Shown here: piece after piece, positions 9,152 through 19,322 of the stretch
Layout: the number at the start of each line of letters is the position of its first letter
Numbering within the stretch: the first letter of the stretch is position 1
Assembly: GCA_045107045.1 (NCBI GenBank)
Contig: JBGCFR010000027.1
Span: 70,628 to 134,627 of the forward strand
Direction: 5' to 3'
DNA from: Putridiphycobacter sp045107045
GTDB taxonomy: Bacteria > Bacteroidota > Bacteroidia > Flavobacteriales_D > Crocinitomicaceae
DNA: 64,000 bases
The notes under the pieces: model-generated
Told to the model about the DNA's origin: nothing
Databases searched by the model: none
What the model saw: only the letters and a program-made list of their open reading frames with translations
Program-made: the position numbers and the translations under genes

Positions 9152-11503
9152 CTAAAATTCTAAACGATAACTAATTACTGGAAAAACACTTGATGATGGT
9201 ATAATAACTTCTTCTTTGGTTACCGTATCATATTCACGATAAATGGCATTACCATTCGAAAATAAATTTTTGATCTGTAAGGCCCAAACAGAACGCCTTT
9301 TAGTAGAGTTTATTTTATAGCTAAATGTAAAGTCCAAAAACACTAAAGCATCATCTCGTTCAGAGAAAGCAACTGCCTCATTATATATTGTTTCCTGTTC
9401 AATTTCTGAAGCTGCTAAATCAACAGGTGTATAGGGTGCCCCTCCAAGCATTGATAAGTTCGTATTCCATGCAAAAGCTTTATATTTTCCTCCTTTTTCT
9501 TTTAATTTGTATTCTTTTCCAATGAGTAGTTTAATATTATATTGATTGTCATAAGCCGTGGATCTTTGAATATTGTCACTTCCGGTATATAAACTCCTGT
9601 AAACAGATCCATTAAAAATATAATACAATCCATTTTCAGTATATCTTTCAAATCCAATATCAAGACCATAGTTTGCACCAGTTCCATTATTGTTTAATAA
9701 TCGAATCTCTTGTAGTTCTGACATGTTAATGGTTGAAAAGGTGCCTGTTAAATCAATAGGTACATTGTTTAATTGCTGATAATAAGCTTCAATCCTTAAA
9801 CTGTGATTTGTCCAAACTTTACCTTTATATCCAAGTATGTAATGATTTGACTTGGCAAACTCTAAATTTTTATTTGGATGAAGGTTACTGTCAGTTGCTT
9901 TATCTGTATACCAATATGTAGCAAAATGTTCAATTTGTGAATGCATTCCAAATGATGCACTCAAGGAATGCCTAGGGTTAAGTTTGTAATCAATACTTAC
10001 CCTCGGTTCTATTGCCTGACCTGAATTTACATCATAATAAGTATAGTGAACTCCTAAGTTTAAGTTCAATCTGTTTGTTAAAATAAATTTAGAGAGGGTA
10101 TAGGCTTGCAATTCATTACTAACACCTGAACCATTAAATGGAATAATAGTAGATTGACTATTAAATTTATACCTTGATGAGCGCCAATCATGAAATGTGT
10201 TTGCAAAGCTTAACCCCGTAATATGAAAATGACGTTTGTTGAATTTGTGCTTAAGAGATGTTGCAAATGAAATTGGCATTGATTTATATTCATTTGTTCT
10301 TTGATCAATTGTACTATAATCGTTTGTAAGGTACTGCTTATTGTCTATCTGTTTAGTATAGCTGATTGCTGCAGTTGCTTTAAAAACAGTTTGGTCGGTT
10401 AAGAAGTGTTTAAATACGGCTCCAAATGATCCCATTTCACTTCTTAAAATTAGGTTTGTTCTATCAATGCTCTCTTCCCATAAACTGGAGTCTTTCTCCG
10501 CTAGCCTATCACGCAAACTAGTTCCTCCAATGGCAAATAGCTTTAAATTACTTCTATTGGTTAATGGGAAGTTAAGTGTAAAGGAAAGGTCTTGATAAAT
10601 GGGTTGGGTAGGGTAGCCTATTAATCTTGCTAAACCAACCAATCCGAATCTATAGTTGATAGCATATGAAGCTTTTTTAGACTTTGATAATGGTCCTTCT
10701 GAAGCAATATCTAATCCTAAAACACCTGCTTGTATAATATGTTCATGTTTTTGATTGTTTCCTTTCCTAAATTTTGCATCAAAAACACCTCCTAAAGCAT
10801 TTCCATATTGAGCTGAGAAGGCACCTGTATAAAAGTCACTTTTATCTAATAATTGTAGACTAAATATTGTGAAAGTTCCACCTGCACTTCCAATTCGAGA
10901 AAAGTGAGTTGGGTTTGGTAATTCTATTCCTTCCATAATGTATTTTAAACTTCGAGGTGAGTTTCCTCTAATGCTGATGAAGTTTTCTGAAAAACCTGTT
11001 GCTGAAGTTACTCCGGGAAGAGTTCCAGCAACTCTTATTGGATCATCTAACCCACCTGCAATTCTTTTAGCGTCATCTGCTTGAATAGAATAACTGCTTG
11101 TTGTAGCCATTTCATTCACTGGTTGCCCTCTTAGTTTGGGAGGTGTGACCTCTACCTCAGTCAAAGATTTAACGGATAGTTCCATTACTATGTCCATCAC
11201 TATTTCTTTACTAACAGAAATTTCAACTCCTGGGCTAATAAATGACTTGTATTGGATATGATTAAAAAGAATATCATATGTGCCTAATTCTATTTTTCCA
11301 ATATTGAATACCCCATTTTCATTTGAAAGGGTATTCATTAGTACTTTACCATCCTTTAAAATTTTAATTTCAACCCCTGGAATAGTCGCTTCAGTAAATT
11401 TATCTGAAACACTTCCACGAACAGTCTGGTATGACTGCCCAAAAGAAAAATTATAATTGATAATTATAAGTATGGTGAAAAAAAGTCTAAAAATTGTTTT
11501 CAT
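9152..11503 (-). CDS. TonB-dependent outer-membrane receptor with carboxypeptidase-regulatory-like N-domain
   Basis: 783 residues: signal peptide (to about residue 22, ending SFGQ), a carboxypeptidase-regulatory-like beta-sandwich (residues about 27-110), a plug domain (about 115-235, with ISIRGNSPRSLKYIMEGIELP) and a beta-barrel that ends in an aromatic residue (ISYRLEF). It should import a ligand across the outer membrane with TonB energy; the substrate cannot be told. No SusD-like partner is adjacent, so it is not a standard SusCD pair. A terminator-like hairpin stands 15 bp before the start codon. Confidence 0.9.
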   Translation of the reverse strand: MKTIFRLFFTILIIINYNFSFGQSYQTVRGSVSDKFTEATIPGVEIKILKDGKVLMNTLSNENGVFNIGKIELGTYDILFNHIQYKSFISPGVEISVSKEIVMDIVMELSVKSLTEVEVTPPKLRGQPVNEMATTSSYSIQADDAKRIAGGLDDPIRVAGTLPGVTSATGFSENFISIRGNSPRSLKYIMEGIELPNPTHFSRIGSAGGTFTIFSLQLLDKSDFYTGAFSAQYGNALGGVFDAKFRKGNNQKHEHIIQAGVLGLDIASEGPLSKSKKASYAINYRFGLVGLARLIGYPTQPIYQDLSFTLNFPLTNRSNLKLFAIGGTSLRDRLAEKDSSLWEESIDRTNLILRSEMGSFGAVFKHFLTDQTVFKATAAISYTKQIDNKQYLTNDYSTIDQRTNEYKSMPISFATSLKHKFNKRHFHITGLSFANTFHDWRSSRYKFNSQSTIIPFNGSGVSNELQAYTLSKFILTNRLNLNLGVHYTYYDVNSGQAIEPRVSIDYKLNPRHSLSASFGMHSQIEHFATYWYTDKATDSNLHPNKNLEFAKSNHYILGYKGKVWTNHSLRIEAYYQQLNNVPIDLTGTFSTINMSELQEIRLLNNNGTGANYGLDIGFERYTENGLYYIFNGSVYRSLYTGSDNIQRSTAYDNQYNIKLLIGKEYKLKEKGGKYKAFAWNTNLSMLGGAPYTPVDLAASEIEQETIYNEAVAFSERDDALVFLDFTFSYKINSTKRRSVWALQIKNLFSNGNAIYREYDTVTKEEVIIPSSSVFPVISYRLEF

Positions 11504-11517
11504 ATGAAATTTAAAAC

Positions 11518-11545
11518 AAAAGCCTTAACTTGAGCTAAGGCTTTT
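11518..11545 (-). terminator. intrinsic terminator-like hairpin in front of the TonB receptor gene
   Basis: 10-bp perfect arms (11518-11527 and 11536-11545), loop of 8 nt; read on the minus strand it is followed by TTTTGTTTTAAATTT. It can end the M49 peptidase transcript, but it also lies between a possible receptor promoter box (GATATTTG, 11564-11557) and the receptor start codon. Confidence 0.75.
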
Positions 11546-11630
11546 ATAATTTGGTGCAAATATCCAATTTTTAGCGTGATAAAAAACGTTTATTCCATAA
11601 AAAAAAACTGTTTTTTGTCATGTTTTTAGA

Positions 11631-13676
11631 CTATTTTTTAGAGAGAAAACCATAATGACTTGAATAATAAAGCATCTGTTCTTGAAAAGTTTTTGGCTGA
11701 CTAATTTTAACATCAACTATGTTGCCCTGATCATCAGTTGCGGCTTCTAGCATTGGATTAACAAAACCAGAATATGGAGGTATATTAAGTTTCATACTTC
11801 TATCAATAACTTCCTGATGGATAGCATTATCAACTTGAACACCGTAATTCTCTACTAAATCTTTTCCAGCTTCATAATCACCTTCCGACTTAATTCTCTG
11901 TATTTCTCTCAAAAGGTCTCCAAAAATGTCTTTTAAAGCTTGATAGTCATTAATTTCAAAGTATGTATTTCCATTCCTCTCAACTTTAGATATTACACTA
12001 TTCTCTTGCCCTTTTTCAAAGGCCCATGATGCTACTAACTGCCTATTTCTCATGTGCGCTTCCTCAAGAACAGCACCAGGCACTAGCCTTCTTAGTTGAG
12101 CTAACATCCCGTTTCTAATGTAAGAATCATATTCTGCCATTCCTACTTCTAATGATTCCATAAGCCCAAGGTCAACTAATTTATTATCCATTAAGTAGAA
12201 TAAAGCCACTAAATCAGCTCTGGCTTCCTCAAGTGTAGAGGAGTAGTTTTTGAGTGTTTCTTTCGGTGTTCCAATACCTGGATTAATCTTACCTGATGCA
12301 TGCCCAATAACTTCGTGCATTGCCGTGTGTAATTTCGAAGCAAGTTTTGAGTGTTTTTTGGCCCTATCAATTTCATCCTGGTCATGAGCAAATTCTTCTA
12401 ACAATCCTTCTCCTCCTGCTGACTCATAAGCCGCTACAATATTACCTAAGCTAACTGATTTAGAACCATGATTCGACCTAATCCAATTCGAGTTTGGTAA
12501 GTTTACACCGATTGGTGTTGATGGAGATGCGTCACCAGATTCTCCAGCCACGTTTACTACATTATAGGTTACACCAACTACATTTTCTTTTTTATGTTCA
12601 TCTAAAATGGATGATTTATTTTCAAACCATTGGGCGTTTTCTGCTAAGACTTGCATCCTTTCTGATGCTTCAAAATCCTTTATTTGAACAATCGATTCGT
12701 AGGTTCCACGCATTCCTTTAGAATCTCCATAAACTTCAACGAACCCTTGTATATAGTCAATGTCGCCTTCAGTAGCATCAACCCATGCAATATTATAGTC
12801 TGACCATTTTTTTAAGTCACCTGTTTGGTAATATTCAATTAGTAATCCAAGTGCATTGGCTTGTTTTTCATTTTCAGCAACCCCTTTGGCAAGTGTTAAC
12901 CACTTAATAATTTCAATTATTGCATCATTATATAAACCATCAACCTTATAAACTGATTCCGATACAACACCATCTATTTTGATGAGTTTAGAATTTAGTC
13001 CATATTCAACAGGAGTTTCATCATTCTTATCAATAAGCTTACTATAAAAAGCATCTACTTCAGCTTCAGTAATATCTTCTTGATAGAAATTATTGGCTGA
13101 GGTCAAAATTAGATCTTCAGTTGCATCTAGACTTACCCTTTTATTATCGGCCTCATTAAAAATTACCTCTTGCGCTAACAGTTCCAAATCAGTGTTGGTA
13201 CTCTCTAATAATTTAGTTAAATAGTCAGCTGAAAATTTAGGTTTAAATTTCTCCATTGAATAATGATGGTGAATTCCATTCGCAAACCAAATTTGTTTAG
13301 TGTAGGTCATAAAATTCGCCCAATCTTCTGAGGATTTATCTCCATCATAGTTTTCAATTATGCTTTCACATGCTGTTCTAATCGCTAAATTATAGCGATA
13401 ATTTTGATCCCAAATGATGTCTCTGCCGCTTAAACCTGCTTCATACAAATAGTATACTAATTTTTTTTGTTCAAGCGTTAGCCTATTAAAGCCATTAATT
13501 TTATACCGTAACACTTGAATATCGCTAAAATTTTCAACATTAACATCAAATGATTCGTCTGTTAATTCAACTTTAGTATCTTCAGGACTTTGGACTTCAT
13601 TTTTTGTCTCACTTTCACTACAACCAAAAATGATGGAAACAAAAGCGAAACATACTATTAAATATATATTTTTCAT
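11631..13676 (-). CDS. peptidase M49 (dipeptidyl-peptidase III family), lipoprotein
   Basis: 681 residues. A signal peptide with lipobox (IIFGC) puts it in the envelope. The zinc site of family M49 is complete: H454-E-V-I-G-H459 and E483-E-A-R-A-D488. The family removes dipeptides from the N-terminus of oligopeptides; Bacteroidota homologues are sometimes mislabelled dihydrofolate reductase. Its own -7 box is at 13694-13701. It is probably a monocistronic gene ending at the hairpin before the TonB receptor; a shared role in peptide scavenging is possible but unproven. Confidence 0.92.
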   Translation of the reverse strand: MKNIYLIVCFAFVSIIFGCSESETKNEVQSPEDTKVELTDESFDVNVENFSDIQVLRYKINGFNRLTLEQKKLVYYLYEAGLSGRDIIWDQNYRYNLAIRTACESIIENYDGDKSSEDWANFMTYTKQIWFANGIHHHYSMEKFKPKFSADYLTKLLESTNTDLELLAQEVIFNEADNKRVSLDATEDLILTSANNFYQEDITEAEVDAFYSKLIDKNDETPVEYGLNSKLIKIDGVVSESVYKVDGLYNDAIIEIIKWLTLAKGVAENEKQANALGLLIEYYQTGDLKKWSDYNIAWVDATEGDIDYIQGFVEVYGDSKGMRGTYESIVQIKDFEASERMQVLAENAQWFENKSSILDEHKKENVVGVTYNVVNVAGESGDASPSTPIGVNLPNSNWIRSNHGSKSVSLGNIVAAYESAGGEGLLEEFAHDQDEIDRAKKHSKLASKLHTAMHEVIGHASGKINPGIGTPKETLKNYSSTLEEARADLVALFYLMDNKLVDLGLMESLEVGMAEYDSYIRNGMLAQLRRLVPGAVLEEAHMRNRQLVASWAFEKGQENSVISKVERNGNTYFEINDYQALKDIFGDLLREIQRIKSEGDYEAGKDLVENYGVQVDNAIHQEVIDRSMKLNIPPYSGFVNPMLEAATDDQGNIVDVKISQPKTFQEQMLYYSSHYGFLSKK

Positions 13677-13693
13677 AAGGAATACTTTATAAA

Positions 13694-13701
13694 CAAATAT
13701 A
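13694..13701 (-). promoter_or_regulatory. -7 promoter box of the M49 peptidase gene
   Basis: Minus-strand TATATTTG, exact TANNTTTG match, 18 bp upstream of the start codon. No clear -33 TTG. Confidence 0.5.
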
Positions 13702-13838
13702 GTTATTCTTTTTTTAAAATCCTATGTTAACTTTTGGTTGAAAGTTCTAAACTCCAGAAGCAAAAAGAGTTAATTAATTGGTATATTTAGGCAACCTAAT
13801 TTCAGGTTTTTACGTTTTAATTTTAATACCTTAAAATT

Positions 13839-16103
13839 ATGAAGATATTTCTTATTATCCTATTACTTTTGCCTACTGCATCCTTTGCACAATTTGACTT
13901 CAATAGAAATGATGATATTGTCGTTATTAAAAACAATCTTGAGCAAAAATTTGCTTGGGTTGGTGGGCTTGATGTTGCACAATACTCAAATATTGATTTA
14001 AATCAAGATGGAGTAGAGGACCTCTTTATTTTTGATAAAAGTTGCGATAAACCATTAACATTTATTCAAAACGGAGCTGCTGGACAAATGGATTTTGAAT
14101 ACGCTCATGAATATGAGTCTGCGTTTCCGTATTTGACAGGTTGGGTTTTATTAGTTGACTATGATGGTGATGGTAAAAAAGATATTTTCTCATCCGCACC
14201 AGGAGGTGCAACAGTTTATAAGAATATATCCACTCCAGGTAATTTGGAATTTACTTTAATTACTACTTTTCTTCCAGCAAGTTACACATTGTTGCTTACT
14301 AATGGATCGTTGTTTACTATAAACTCTACTGTAAATGTGGTGCAAAACGATCTTCCAGCTATTTCGGATGTTGATAATGATGGAGATTTAGATGTTTTGG
14401 CATTTTACTTCAATAGTACCTGTGTAAGATATTACAGAAATATGTCTCAAGAAACTTATGGGCATAGCGATAGTTTATTGTTCAAGGGGTCAAGTGTTTG
14501 CTATGGTAACTTTAGAGAAGATAACGGCACAAACCAAATTATATTAAATGATTGCTGCTATAATCAGGTAGATGACCCGGAATCGATTGCATATGAACGA
14601 CCAAATGGCAATGCAAGTGATCGTCATGTTGGCTCTACAGTATTGTCTATAGATCTAGATGCAGATGGACTTGAGGAACTCATAATTGGTGACTTGTCAT
14701 TTAATAATTTAGTAAGTTTAGATAATTCTGGTTCAGCAGCAAATACAAATGCAGACTTTATTAATCCTAATTACTCGTTTCCTTCTTATGACACACCTGC
14801 CGACGTTACAATTTTTCCTGCAGCTTATTACGTTGATTTAGATAATGATAATATTAGAGATCTGGTTGTGACACCAAATTCAACGGTTACCTCAAATAAT
14901 TATCGTGCAAATTGGATTTACAAAAACGACGGAGTGGATGACAATCCTGATTTTGCTCTTGAAACAATTGGTTTTATGCAAGATGAAATGATTGAAGGAG
15001 GATCAGAATCTTTTCCAATTTATTTTGATCATAATGGTGATGGATTGAAAGATTTGATAGTGGCCATTACTGATCGTTTCGATCCGGTATCAACAAATGG
15101 ATACTCTCAATTGTTTTATTACGAAAATACTGGTACAAGTAGTAACCCTGAATTTACTTTAATTACTGAAGATTATGGTAATTTCTCAAATTTCTTGAAT
15201 ATCCCTCACTACTACTACCGACCAGCTTTTGGTGATGCTGATGGAGATGGAGATGAAGACTTACTATTAAGTGACTTGAATGATACTATGTATTATTTCG
15301 AAAATATTGCAGGATTAGGAAATGCAGCACAATTTGTCAATGCCACACCATTTAAGAATAGTTTAGGGCAAGTAATAGATGAAGGCACTCAAATTACACC
15401 GAAGTTTGTAGATTTGAATAGGGATGGAAGAGTGGATTTGGTTATTGGGAAAAGAGATGGTAAAATAGCATATTACGAAAATTTGGGTGGCGTAAATACT
15501 TATAGTTTTGAGTTTAAAACCGCCTCTCTTGGTAATGTTGATGTGTCAGAGTATAATACTATTCTGGGGGTTGCATCACCTGAATTCGTTGATATTGATG
15601 GTGAGTACCATTTGATTTGTGGTGCCGTCACTGGTAATTTACATTACTATACTAATATTGACAGTAATTTAACAGGTAATTTCACTCTTATTGATTCAGT
15701 ATTAGAAGATATTTACGTTGGAACTTACGCAACACCTGCAATTTACGATATTAATGCCGATAATCGTTTAGAAATGATTCTTGGTAATAAAAGAGGTGGT
15801 CTAACGCTGTTCGAATCTGCACTTGTAACTAGTGTGGGAGTGTTTGAACATGATTTGTCAGAAATCAGTGTCTATCCGAATCCAGCAAAAACTAATTTTT
15901 ACATTGATTTATCAGGGCTTCAAATTGGTTCATTTGCATCTGCGAACTACACAGTTTCAGATATTGCAGGACGGGTTGTCAAAACTGGAAGTATAAATCA
16001 GACTATTTCTAACTTTAATTGCACTGATTATACTAGAGGCGTCTACTTTTTAACACTTCGTATTGATGATCAAGTTATTACTAAAAAAATCCTTTTAGAC
16101 TAG
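13839..16103 (+). CDS. secreted FG-GAP/VCBS-like repeat protein with T9SS sorting domain (copy 1)
   Basis: 754 residues. Signal peptide ends SFAQ. The body is built of FG-GAP/VCBS-type blades, each with a calcium-loop-like D-x-D/N-x-D-G pattern: DLNQDGVEDLF, DYDGDGKKDIF, DVDNDGDLDVL, DADGDGDEDLL, DLNRDGRVDLV. This predicts a surface-exposed beta-propeller. The last about 75 residues (from VYPNPAKTNFYID) are a type A T9SS sorting domain, so it should be exported and anchored to or released from the cell surface. A near-copy of exactly the same length follows 4 bp downstream. Ligand unknown; adhesion or substrate binding is an inference. Confidence 0.88.
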   Translation: MKIFLIILLLLPTASFAQFDFNRNDDIVVIKNNLEQKFAWVGGLDVAQYSNIDLNQDGVEDLFIFDKSCDKPLTFIQNGAAGQMDFEYAHEYESAFPYLTGWVLLVDYDGDGKKDIFSSAPGGATVYKNISTPGNLEFTLITTFLPASYTLLLTNGSLFTINSTVNVVQNDLPAISDVDNDGDLDVLAFYFNSTCVRYYRNMSQETYGHSDSLLFKGSSVCYGNFREDNGTNQIILNDCCYNQVDDPESIAYERPNGNASDRHVGSTVLSIDLDADGLEELIIGDLSFNNLVSLDNSGSAANTNADFINPNYSFPSYDTPADVTIFPAAYYVDLDNDNIRDLVVTPNSTVTSNNYRANWIYKNDGVDDNPDFALETIGFMQDEMIEGGSESFPIYFDHNGDGLKDLIVAITDRFDPVSTNGYSQLFYYENTGTSSNPEFTLITEDYGNFSNFLNIPHYYYRPAFGDADGDGDEDLLLSDLNDTMYYFENIAGLGNAAQFVNATPFKNSLGQVIDEGTQITPKFVDLNRDGRVDLVIGKRDGKIAYYENLGGVNTYSFEFKTASLGNVDVSEYNTILGVASPEFVDIDGEYHLICGAVTGNLHYYTNIDSNLTGNFTLIDSVLEDIYVGTYATPAIYDINADNRLEMILGNKRGGLTLFESALVTSVGVFEHDLSEISVYPNPAKTNFYIDLSGLQIGSFASANYTVSDIAGRVVKTGSINQTISNFNCTDYTRGVYFLTLRIDDQVITKKILLD

Positions 16104-16107
16104 ATAT

Positions 16108-18372
16108 ATGAAATATTTACTTTGTACTTTTTTTCTTTTCCCCATAATTAGTTTTTCCCAATTTGCTTTTGAATTGAATAATGATATTGATGTAATCGTT
16201 AATAATATTCAATTAAAGTACCCTTGGGTAGGCGGATTAGATGCACCACAGTATTCAAATATTGATTTAAATTTTGATGGCGTTCAAGATCTGTTTATTT
16301 TTGAAAGAAGTACGGAGAAAGTTTTAACTTTTTTGCAAAATGGTGCACCCGGACAAATAGACTTTATATATGCTCCACAGTATGAGTCTGACTTTCCAAA
16401 ATTAAATTCATGGGCTCTTCTTGTTGATTATGATGGTGATGGAAAGAAAGACATTTTTTCTTATAACTATTCTAGTGCTTCTGTATTCAGAAATACAGGA
16501 AATCAAGGTACAGGTTTAAGTTTTGTTTTGCAAAATCAAACCCAATTACCCGCCACATTTTTAATAGATGGGATTTTAATTAATTCCATAGTGTTTATGA
16601 GTAGTATTGATATACCGGCTATTACAGATATTGATAATGATGGAGATATTGATATTTTGGCATTTGGAAGTAGTGTTACTTCAGCATGTATCACATATCA
16701 TAAAAACTTGTCTCAAGAATTATACGGAAATAATTCTGCCTTAGAATTTAAGGCTTCTAGCGTTTGTTACGGTAACTTTTGGGAAAATAGTGGCTCTAAT
16801 TTAATTGAATTAGGCCAGTGCTGTTATAATCAAGTAGACAATCCTGAGACAATAATTGATATAAGGCCTACGGATGGTGCTAGTGACCGTCACACAGGGT
16901 CAACAGTATTGTCGCTCGACCTTGATGCTGACAACATGCAAGACTTAATTATTGGTGATAACCAGACTTCTAATCTCGTACGATTAATGAATGCTAATTC
17001 GGTCCCGAATACAAATATTGACATGATAAGTCCGGACTATGCATTCCCCTCGTATGATGTGCCAGTTGATGTTGACCAATTTCCAGGTGCTTATTATGTT
17101 GACATAAACAACGATAATATTCGAGATTTAATAGTTGCCCCTAACACAGCTGTAGAATCTAACAACTATCAAGCAAATTGGATGTATAAGAGTGATGGCT
17201 TGGATAATAATCCTGATTTTTCTCTGCAAACTAAAGGCTTTTTGCAAGATGACATGGTTGATGGCGGTGGGAGGTCTTATCCAGTCTATTTTGATCATAA
17301 CGGTGATGGTTTAAAAGACTTAATCGTGTCTATTGGAGATAGGTACGATTCTGTTTCTGCAAATGGATATTCTCAATTGTTTTACTATGAAAATACTGGA
17401 ACTGCTAATATCCCTGAATTTACCTTAGTAGACAAAGATTATGGGAATTTTTCAAATTTTTTAAATAGGCCTCATGAGTACTATCGACCAGCTTTTGGTG
17501 ATGCTGATGGAGATGGAGATAAAGATTTGTTATTAAATGATTCTTATGATACAATGTACTATTTCGAAAATATTTCTGGAGCAGGAAATATTGCTCAGTT
17601 TGTTAATGCAACGCCGTTTAAAAATAATTTAGGTCAAGTAATTGATGAAGGGTTAGATGTGACACCAAAATTTATTGATTTAAATAGAGATGGTAAGATG
17701 GATTTAGTTTTTGGAAAGAAAAATGGAAAAATTTCTTATTATGAAAATCAAGGGGGAACCTCTAATTATGATTTCGTTTTTAAAACAGCTTCACTTGGAG
17801 ACGTAAATGTTGCAGAGGGTAATGCCTCAGTAGGTGTTGCAGTTCCTGAGTTCTTCGAAATTGATGGAGAGTATCATCTTATATGTGGTGCAAAAAATGG
17901 ATTTTTACATTATTACACTGGAATTGATGGTAATTTGACAAGTAGTTTTAATCTAGAGGATTCAACACTAGAAGACATTAATATAGGTTCTTATTCTACA
18001 CCTCTAGTCTATGATATTGACAATGATAATAGATTTGAAATGCTAGTCGGAAATAAACGTGGAGGTGTAGTTTGTTATCAGTCAGCAATAATTACGGATG
18101 TTGGTTTAAATGATTTTAAGGCATTGAATGATGTTAATATTTACCCAAATCCGGCAGATACTTATCTCATTATTGATTTATCGAAACTAACAATTGGTTC
18201 ATACGAATTAGCAAAATTCACACTGTCTGACGTATCTGGACGTTTGGTTTTACAAAGTAAAATAGATCAAACTAAAACAAATATTGATTGCAAAGATTTT
18301 TCAAAAGGCGTATATTTCCTTTCTGTAAATGTAGATGGCCAATTGTTGAGCCGCAAAATTGTAATCGATTAA
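16108..18372 (+). CDS. secreted FG-GAP/VCBS-like repeat protein with T9SS sorting domain (copy 2)
   Basis: 754 residues, alignable end to end with the preceding gene without obvious large gaps (shared WVGG-D, DYDGDGKKDIFS, PVYFDHNGDGLKDLIV, YYRPAFGDADGDGDKDLLL). Signal peptide ends SFSQ; T9SS sorting domain starts at IYPNPADTYL. The copies differ at many positions throughout, so the duplication is not recent. Its stop codon TAA shares its last A with the ATG of the next gene, so the flavoenzyme downstream may be translated by coupling. Confidence 0.88.
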   Translation: MKYLLCTFFLFPIISFSQFAFELNNDIDVIVNNIQLKYPWVGGLDAPQYSNIDLNFDGVQDLFIFERSTEKVLTFLQNGAPGQIDFIYAPQYESDFPKLNSWALLVDYDGDGKKDIFSYNYSSASVFRNTGNQGTGLSFVLQNQTQLPATFLIDGILINSIVFMSSIDIPAITDIDNDGDIDILAFGSSVTSACITYHKNLSQELYGNNSALEFKASSVCYGNFWENSGSNLIELGQCCYNQVDNPETIIDIRPTDGASDRHTGSTVLSLDLDADNMQDLIIGDNQTSNLVRLMNANSVPNTNIDMISPDYAFPSYDVPVDVDQFPGAYYVDINNDNIRDLIVAPNTAVESNNYQANWMYKSDGLDNNPDFSLQTKGFLQDDMVDGGGRSYPVYFDHNGDGLKDLIVSIGDRYDSVSANGYSQLFYYENTGTANIPEFTLVDKDYGNFSNFLNRPHEYYRPAFGDADGDGDKDLLLNDSYDTMYYFENISGAGNIAQFVNATPFKNNLGQVIDEGLDVTPKFIDLNRDGKMDLVFGKKNGKISYYENQGGTSNYDFVFKTASLGDVNVAEGNASVGVAVPEFFEIDGEYHLICGAKNGFLHYYTGIDGNLTSSFNLEDSTLEDINIGSYSTPLVYDIDNDNRFEMLVGNKRGGVVCYQSAIITDVGLNDFKALNDVNIYPNPADTYLIIDLSKLTIGSYELAKFTLSDVSGRLVLQSKIDQTKTNIDCKDFSKGVYFLSVNVDGQLLSRKIVID

Positions 18373-19322
18373 TGAAACAAAAAATCAGTTCGCTTACTGA
18401 ATTGTTGAATATTGAACATCCCGTCATAATGGCACCAATGTTTTTGGTATCTAATGCAAAAATGTTAATAGAGGCCGGAAATAATGGCATTGCTGGTGCT
18501 ATTCCCGCATTAAATTTTAGAACTATTTTAGAATTTAAGAATGCTATTCTAGAAGTTAAACTAAAAACTAACGGTCCAGTGGGTGTTAATATAATTGTCA
18601 ATAAGTCAAATCCTAAAGCAGCAGATCAATTAAAGGCAAGTGTTGAACTAAATGTTGACTTCATTATTACTTCATTAGGGAACCCAGAAAATGTAATTAA
18701 GGCTTGCCAGGCAAAAGATATTAAAGTGTTTTGTGATGTGACAGACTTGAAGTTTGCAAAAAAGGTTGAATCTTTAGGTGCAGATGCAGTTATTGCTGTT
18801 AATAATAAAGCTGGAGGCCATGCAGGTGGGCTTGCTCCAGAAGAATTAATTCCTAGTTTAGTAAAACATTGCAAAATTCCAGTGATTTCAGCAGGAGGTG
18901 TTGGTACAAAAGCTGATTTAGATTATATCCTTAAATTAGGAGCAGCTGGTGTCTCAGTAGGAAGTTTATTTATAGCTAGTGAAGAGTCGGATGTTTCAGA
19001 TGACTATAAGCAAGCTTGCGTTGATTATGGAGCAAATGACATTGTGATGAGCACAAAAATATCAGGAACACCTTGTACAGTGATTAATACGCCCTATGTA
19101 CAAAAGATAGGTACTGAACAAAATTGGTTTGAACGTTTGCTGAGCAGGAGTAGACGATTAAAAAAATGGGTCAAAATGTTTACATTTCTAAAGGGAATGA
19201 AGTCAATTGAAAAAGCTGCATTTAGCGCTACCTATAAAACAGTATGGTGTGCAGGCCCAACAATTGAACATACAAAATCAATCCGACCGATCAAGGAAAT
19301 CATTAAGTCTCTTACTGCTTGA
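18372..19322 (+). CDS. nitronate monooxygenase / 2-nitropropane dioxygenase-like FMN enzyme
   Basis: 316-residue TIM-barrel FMN enzyme from the ATG at 18372; the longer frame from 18288 lies inside the previous gene. Family marks: IEHPVIMAPMF near the N-terminus, VNNKAGGHAGG with the His expected near the flavin, PVISAGGVGT and GAAGVSVGSLFIASEES. Relatives oxidise nitronates, and some family members are instead enoyl-ACP reductases (FabK-type), so the substrate is uncertain. The start overlaps the stop of the T9SS protein gene by 1 nt; its 3' end overlaps that of the opposite-strand LamG gene by 11 bp. Confidence 0.85.
   Translation: MKQKISSLTELLNIEHPVIMAPMFLVSNAKMLIEAGNNGIAGAIPALNFRTILEFKNAILEVKLKTNGPVGVNIIVNKSNPKAADQLKASVELNVDFIITSLGNPENVIKACQAKDIKVFCDVTDLKFAKKVESLGADAVIAVNNKAGGHAGGLAPEELIPSLVKHCKIPVISAGGVGTKADLDYILKLGAAGVSVGSLFIASEESDVSDDYKQACVDYGANDIVMSTKISGTPCTVINTPYVQKIGTEQNWFERLLSRSRRLKKWVKMFTFLKGMKSIEKAAFSATYKTVWCAGPTIEHTKSIRPIKEIIKSLTA

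Noticed and set aside
18288..18371. Longer start of the nitronate monooxygenase-like gene
   Set aside because: It overlaps the T9SS sorting domain of the upstream gene in another frame; homologous sequence begins at the ATG at 18372.
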